Shown here piece by piece: positions 58,421-64,000 of a stretch of 64,000 nucleotides of DNA. A program made the position numbers and the translations under genes. Below the pieces are notes generated by a model that saw only the letters and a list, made by a program, of their open reading frames with translations, searched no databases and was not told the origin of the DNA. Numbering within the stretch: position 1 is the stretch's first letter; every line of letters starts with the position of its first letter. This DNA comes from Codonopsis lanceolata (taxonomy: Eukaryota > Streptophyta > Magnoliopsida > Asterales > Campanulaceae): assembly GCA_013146195.2 (NCBI GenBank), contig CM028377.1:168867824-168931823 (forward strand), written 5' to 3'.

Positions 58421-58546
58421 CACTTCTTGAAGTTTTAATGGCGGTCCAGAAAGTGATCTCCTTTGGGGGAAAAATTCCTCGAAAGACACTGGAATAGGCT
58501 GAAGAAATTTATTCAAGACTCCAGGAAGGCGGAGTTTAATATTGAC
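58421..58546 (-). pseudogene. AP-2 complex alpha-adaptin, single exon
   Basis: A 126-bp exon of 42 codons on the minus strand. It is bounded by a good acceptor (CTTGTACAG) and a GT donor (GTTTGTAC): VNIKLRLPGVLNKFLQPIPV and then SFEEFFPQRRSLSGPPLKLQ and EV. This is the start of the C-terminal appendage subdomain of plant AP-2 alpha, the clathrin adaptor subunit that binds cargo adaptors at the plasma membrane. The family has FFPQW where this has FFPQR. The expected next exon (starting RGVRP) was not found downstream, where the Helitron begins at 58156. A weak LIDFCFQFN upstream could be the end of the previous exon. It is probably a truncated or captured fragment. Confidence 0.7.
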
Positions 58547-58713
58547 CTGTACAAGGACCAAAATTAAGGGTAAAAGACAGCCAAAATATTTACAGACACG
58601 TACCACACAAAAGATAAAGGGAAAAGCATAGATAAATACCAAAAAGCAGATTCGTTCATTTGCATGTCTTCCAGTTTCATTAAATTGGAAACAAAAATCA
58701 ATCAACAAAACAT

Positions 58714-58856
58714 GCATATATGCTAAATCAACAAGTTCTTTAAGTGGCAGATTAATTTCAACACGCTAAAGCACTGGGCCAAAGACAGTAATTGGTGGAC
58801 TATTCATCCAATTATACACGCCAATTAGAAAACATATACATGAGCATGACAATATG
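58714..58856 (+). repeat. Direct repeat copy 1 of 2 (about 140 bp)
   Basis: TCAACAAGTTCTTTAAGTGG through GGACTATTCATCCAATTATA and GAGCATGACAAT recurs at 58980-59117 with about 10 differences. Copies are 266 bp apart in the same orientation, next to the AP-2 alpha exon. Confidence 0.85.
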
Positions 58857-58979
58857 TCCAGGCTATTTCACTGATCATTCATCATGGTTGAGCACCTAAT
58901 AAAAAAGAGAGAGAAAGAAAAGATGTGAATGATGGGGCGACTTCTTTTATGTTGAATCACAAAAGACAATAGAACAGGT

Positions 58980-59117
58980 ATATATGCTGAATCAACAAGT
59001 TCTTTAAGTGGCAGATTAATTTCAGCACGCTACAGCACAGGGCCAAAGACAGTAATTGGTGGACTATTCATCCAATTATACCCACTAGTTAGAAAACATA
59101 TACAGGAGCATGACAAT
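58980..59117 (+). repeat. Direct repeat copy 2 of 2 (about 140 bp)
   Basis: Second copy of 58714-58856. The spacer between them contains a GA-rich stretch (58905-58920). Confidence 0.85.
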
Positions 59118-62019
59118 CACAGTGTCATCCTGCTTTGCAGAATCCGCTTGTTCAATCACCTCACCAATGGATGAAACATCGAATGTTAAAAATGTTACCA
59201 AAATCTAACTTCAATCCAAATTAATCGATCAAACAAAACTTAATACAGAACAACCCTGGTTTCTATATCTTTTACATAAAAACTAGCCATGTTTTATTTT
59301 TAGGTGCACAATTTCTGAGCAGACTAGTCTCTTTCACATACTCAACCTGTTGCAGGAAACTATTATCCAGTAATTTTCTCAACTTTATCTTCACAGTTTG
59401 AGTCCCAAGTCCCAGCCTGATGTGTCTGCTTTACATCCAGTATCTTGTGAAATAGGCTTTACTTGAGTAGGATTATATTTACTTTTTATAAAATGCTTTC
59501 CTGGAAGTTCATTCCATTTACAACTTTGTTTAATTGGTAACATCATTTACTATCAAGACTGTTTTACAATCTTTATCTCTTTTCTTCAAAAAAAATAGGA
59601 TGCAACTTAACATGTAACAACCATAGGGAGATCACCGGATAAACTTTTAAAATTGAAAATAATTGTTCTTCAGTTTGTAAAAAAATAGTTAAGGTGGGAC
59701 TAAGGGGCTTGAGCATAATTCCTGGAGTAAGCACAAAATTTTCTAGTATCTGTTCACATGAACCTATTGCCAATATGGTCTGATGCCATTTACTGTTTCC
59801 CATGTTAGATTTGTGAATAGGCTGTAGTAGTGGAATGTATATGCTTACTTTGTTTGGAGCCAATATGGTTTTATTTATATACATATGTTTTGTTTGTTTA
59901 TGGACTAGATTAATACAAATATTTTTATTCCTTCTCTCTGTACATGATATTGATTTTTTTAAAATTAGCTTCATTTTTCAGCTCAACCTTGGAATATTCA
60001 CAATAGATGACTAATCTAAATTGTCAATATTGCTTGATCGTCATACTGGAGGAGCCAGTATCAAAGATGGATAAATAGACCTAATGCTCCATAGGTACTA
60101 AGAACAAACTTATATTAATTTGCGGGTGTATATGACTGTCTTTGCTTCAATAGAGTGTGATAAAGGCATCTTCCTAGACAATCAATGTCAGATAAGGGAC
60201 ATCAAAAGAAAGTCGATCAACGTAGTTGACTATGGGAAATAAAATATTATCTATGCTGTAAACTTGAGTGGAAGAAGTACAAAACGAAAGGCTTATGGCC
60301 AAGGCTTATTAGCAAGATACAAATAGTGATTCAAGTGAAGACTACCACATCAGTTTTGCTCATTTTGTCAAATCAAACAGACTAAACACAAAAGACCAAT
60401 TACCCAACACCAATATATATATATATATATTGTATTACACATAAACTGAGATTTTATCATAGTTTCGTTGCAAAGACCAACTTTAAAATTGACAGGAATA
60501 GTAGTTTATGTTTTTATAGAGGTCTTTGGATAATGCAGAATTCAATAACAAATTAACAATCACACCATTAAATTATAATATGCATACAACTCAAATATGA
60601 AATAAAACTATGAAGTGCATACCTTCTGCTATCCACTTTTTTTTAAAGGTTAGAAAGGGCATTGACATTACCCCAACCCTTAATATTATGATTAATGCCT
60701 TGAAAAGAAGAATTTACTGGCCTGGTCATCACGAGGTTAAAAGTACTTTAACAAAGAGCTGGATGAAGAGAGGATAAAAACCAACATCAGACATGGTTTC
60801 CATATGCAACTACAAAGGAAGGGTTGCATAACTCAACCTATGAAATTATCAAATTATTTTAGCGCTAACAACCGGTGTGGTAAAAAACTTATCATAATTG
60901 GAGCAAAGTAGAGATGCAATTTATGGGGGGAAAAAACATAAAATTGCAGAAAATATATGCTTTACAAATCTGTTATTAAGAACAACAACACTGTATGAAA
61001 TATTTCATAGATTAAATTCTTGAAAAAGATCTTGTCTAAACGTGCACAACTCTTGTAACAAGTTTAAGTCCATCAATCCTGATGCCTCCACTAAAAAGTG
61101 AACAGATATCTTCTCACTACCTTGACAGTCCAGACCATTGTGCTTAGCTAGACCTTATTCACTTGCAATAACTCAACAAACCCTACTATCCCTTTTTCAA
61201 TGCAAAATAACACCACCTACCAATTATAAGATAATATTTATGATAGATCCTGAATCCTTCCCTTTAAAGAATTATGATTTCCATCTCTTAGTACATAGAT
61301 ATTGCAACACCAGATAATCAACACCGGACTACAATAGGTCGTCAGATCAGATAAGATTCAATTGACCAACGAATCCAGTATTAGGAATGGTGAACATATA
61401 TTCAGAAAGCCATCACAGATAATTGGCACAAAGGCTTCAGTGCTTGGCTGCCTAGATGAAAGTCTTGGGAACATGAAAAAAAGAAAGTGAACAAAAATAA
61501 ATCCCACAAAGTTATAGCTCTTCAATCTCTGCGTTATCTCTGCAATTCACGCCACAACACTCAATTAAAGAGTTTTTTTTACATAAATTTATCATTTTAA
61601 CAACATTACATCAAACAATCAGTAATGAACATAATAAAATGGGGCAAGAAATAGATAGTGTTTCAATCAGTAATATTAAACATATGTACTTTTGCCTTCA
61701 AAAGTACAAGAAGGAGAAGATAGTATCATACATTCTTTGTAATCAAAAGAACCATCTAACATTGTCAGAGTCAGGAAGTTGTTGAAGCCTATTTTTTAGC
61801 AAAGATATCCCACTGTCTCTTTGAAACACTATCTATTTTTTTAGCAAAGCTTATTGAAACAACCAATTTGTGGCAGAATGAAGGAAATAATCTTTAGTAA
61901 GTACAAAAATCTCAATTAAAGAAACCATCACAGAAAAATTAAACCCACTGATTAAAACAAAAATTCAGAGTAAATAACGAAGAAAAAAAAAACCAAATTT
62001 TTGAGGGCCAGATAACTTA
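59118..62019. other. AT-rich stretch, no gene supported
   Basis: Reads like intron or intergenic DNA. A 133-codon minus-strand open frame (59573-59974) shows no conserved motif and has Lys/Ile-rich composition typical of AT-rich DNA. A (TA)n run lies at about 60412-60430. Confidence 0.5.
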
Positions 62020-62087
62020 CCGTTCGGGTTGGAGAGAATACCAGTAGACAACAGTTGATGGAGTTTGGACAGAATAGAGGAAACAAC
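62020..62087 (-). other. Possible internal exon of an unidentified gene
   Basis: Minus strand: acceptor ACCATAG, then 68 bp with an open frame (VVSSILSKLHQLLSTGILSN), then a consensus donor CCGAACG|GTAAGT. The upstream side (62270-62500 on the minus strand) is CT-rich with a GA/CT repeat, like a 5' leader. It could be the start of a gene whose body runs towards 58400. No family was recognised, and a non-coding leader exon is equally possible. Confidence 0.3.
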
Positions 62088-62276
62088 CTATGGTTCAAAA
62101 GGCGAAATCACACAAGCTCACACAATATACCATCATAAATTCAACACAAACTCGTATTTCAACCCAAACTATTGAACTTTGTTAAGAACCCTAAATTTTG
62201 GAGTGAAAATTCTTAATAAGTGTAATACCCCATTTACAATAAGCCATGAGAGTGAGCGATAATTTTTGGAGGGAGA

Positions 62277-62299
62277 GATAGAGAGAGAGAGAGAGAGAA
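62277..62299. repeat. (GA)n microsatellite
   Basis: GATAGAGAGAGAGAGAGAG run in the presumed 5' leader of the minus-strand transcription unit. Confidence 0.85.
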
Positions 62300-62589
62300 C
62301 GCACCAATCGTCGAAGCTCTTACAGTAAACAATCCCTAATTAAGGTCTTCCCTAAAGCATAGATGATCAATTTGAGACGAAATCTTTGTGGGTTATCCTG
62401 ATAAGGTTTAGAGAGAAAAGCTAGGAAAGAAGAAAGGGCTACAAGACGAGAGCTGTTGAGAGAGGGTTTGAGATTGGGGATTTTGACTCTGGGAAATAAT
62501 TTCTAAGCTTGTTTACCGCGTAATTGGGAACTTAGCGGGAGAGACAAAAATTAATATCTTGAATGCGATTGAAACGAGGTAAATAACAC

Positions 62590-62840
62590 AGCGTTTATTT
62601 AAAAACATTGTAAAACCCTTGGTAAGCACAACGTTTGTTAAAAAAACGTTGTAAAAGTACAACGTTTTTTTCAAAAACGTTGTAAAATAAAAGGCTAGCA
62701 CAACGTTTGTTATAGAAACCGTTGTATAATACAAATACACAACGTTTAATTAAAAAACGTTGTTAAAAATCAACTTTTAACAACGTTTATTTAAAAACGT
62801 TGTGATACAAACGTTGTAAATGCTCTTTTTTGTTGTAGTG
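62590..62840 (-). mobile_element. CACTA transposon terminus with hairpin subterminal repeats
   Basis: The outer end is TTTTTTGTTGTAGTG at 62840; its reverse complement, CACTACAACAAAAAA, is the terminal repeat of CACTA (En/Spm) elements. Inside lie five or six hairpins of the form ACAACGTTT-NNN-AAACGTTGT (about 62628, 62657, 62700, 62738 and 62778), each 26-29 bp and spaced 30-40 bp. Such subterminal repeats are where CACTA transposases bind. The other terminus was not found in the window, so the element is truncated or starts elsewhere. Confidence 0.7.
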
Positions 62841-64000
62841 ATTAGAACTTTTCTAATTATAGAAGAAATATACCGATAGTGAATATGATGCCAATTGTTG
62901 ATATCAGATCAATCAAATGTTGGGAAGTCTCAGTATAGGAAGATTTTAATGGGAAGAATTAAAGGTTTAGAATTTTCAGAGGATTTATAATGGAAGAACA
63001 CACTCACCAAGAATCGTTGATTGAGTATCTATTAAAGAGCTGTAATGACAAGAATATAATGCGACGAGGCAATCAAGTCAAAACCTTTTTTAGAATTTGA
63101 ATGGACATTCAGCTTGGAAAGGCAACGATTCATGGTTTCGATATTAAATCATTCTTAGGAATGTTTTCGATACAGATTGTGACTTAAATTGAGATGTCTC
63201 AATAGCCCGATGTTAGATATTAATGAAGGTAGAGAGTACTGGATGAAGAGAAGAAAATATGTGTTGACATTAATGACCCTTTTTTTGAAAAGAATAATAC
63301 GAGTTTAAAATACGAACCTTTGAAGGAATGTGATATGTTTTTGAAATTCTAAAATTTTCAAAAGATAATTCACGAGGCATTCTGAAACATCTACACAATC
63401 CTCAGCAATCTCCTAGATCTTTAAAAAAACTTAGAACAATAAAAGATATTTTTTGGAATTGATATCAGTTATAAAAACATTTCTGGAATTGATATCGAAT
63501 GTTTGAAATACTACTTGTTGTAAAACATTTTGAAAATCAATCAGTAATTCTAAAGGTTGTTTTAAGTCATAGATATCTTCACAAGGGGAAGAACAACAGA
63601 GATTGAAAGCTGCTGTTTTGAGTTTGTGAACGACAGAGGTGGAAGTCTGCTGTTCAAGTTTGACCAGCAGAGATTGGAGTCTGATGTTTCAACTGATAAC
63701 CTTAAAGATGTATGCAGTATTAATGATAGTCTGCTGATGCTAGCTGATAACGACATGTAGAAAGGGATGGTGAATAATTAAGAACATATTTGTCGATATT
63801 AATTCTTGGATATGCGTGGTTATCAGTCTTTTCAACACACCGAAGAGGGTAGCAATACAATTGCTATAATACCAATTAATGAGTAATGTGTTCAAGAAAG
63901 ATGAAAGTCTACCGATACCAATTGTTGAAAGATAGGTTAGTAAACTATAGATTGCTGATACTAAATGTTATGATTCGAGATGAAGGTTGATCAGCAATGA
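62841..64000. other. Stretch with no gene supported
   Basis: AT-rich. 63590-63760 contains repeated CAGCAGA/GTCTGCTG motifs (CCAGCAGAGATTGGAGTCTG) resembling the 5' part of the nested Copia LTR near 38130 (AGCAGACTTGGAAGTCTGCT), so a Copia LTR fragment is possible. TTTTTTGGAATTGATATC and TTTCTGGAATTGATATCG repeat near 63450 and 63480. Confidence 0.4.

Noticed and set aside
59573..59974. 133-codon minus-strand frame
   Set aside because: Lys/Ile-rich composition of AT-rich DNA, no conserved motif, no splice context. It could be revisited with RNA data.

Overview
This is plant nuclear DNA, almost certainly a eudicot. The evidence is AT-rich intergenic sequence, plant ATL RING-H2 genes, Stowaway MITEs, plant-type Copia and Ty3/gypsy elements, a MULE and a Helitron. 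The species cannot be named from the window. A run of exactly 100 N (52368-52467) marks a draft-assembly gap. The window is a nest of transposable elements of different ages around a small gene island.

Layout. 1-4377: degraded Sirevirus-like Copia element on the minus strand, with its 1.25-kb LTR. 4378-8128: scraps of gypsy gag (+) and gypsy RT/RNase H (-), plus an unidentified coding-like scrap. 8129-16940: probable gypsy LTR opened by later insertions, namely two Stowaway MITEs, a Helitron-like tandem array and an almost intact 2.9-kb non-autonomous Copia-type element (13435-16375). That element carries a class III peroxidase fragment instead of gag-pol. 17485-23033: a whole MULE with about 215-bp terminal inverted repeats, a broken MuDR-type transposase (-) and a GRF zinc-finger gene (+). 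23055-24975: two members of a local family of inverted-repeat elements filled with degenerate copies of the palindrome TGCATCGCGATGCA. 25038-30770: a degenerate inverted-repeat element holding a Stowaway MITE and a 3.8-kb solo LTR with a perfect AAGTT target duplication. 33437-40185: two more palindrome elements, one split by a long solo LTR (33641-39357, target duplication ATTTA) that itself contains a Copia solo LTR.

The gene island is 40589-44196. It has two intronless, tandem ATL-type RING-H2 ubiquitin-ligase genes on the plus strand, with complete RING sites and the same domain order. The second has an in-frame stop that removes the conserved C-terminal block.

44200-49729 holds small repeats, a tRNA-like SINE head and a non-autonomous LTR element with a GC-rich, internally repetitive body. 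49730-58156 is a Helitron with good termini (TC at the 5' end; hairpin then CTAG at the 3' end). It carries an RPA70-like gene remnant and was later invaded by a chromovirus. The chromovirus 3' LTR contains a phased array of heat-shock-element half-sites upstream of its TATA box. 58157-64000 has one exon of an AP-2 alpha-adaptin gene (-), a duplicated segment, a possible second minus-strand exon and a CACTA terminus with a hairpin array.

The only genes likely to work for the host are the two ATL genes. The strongest unusual signals are the heat-shock-element array in the chromovirus LTR, the peroxidase-carrying LTR element, the palindrome-filled element family, the Helitron nest and the in-frame stop in the second ATL gene.
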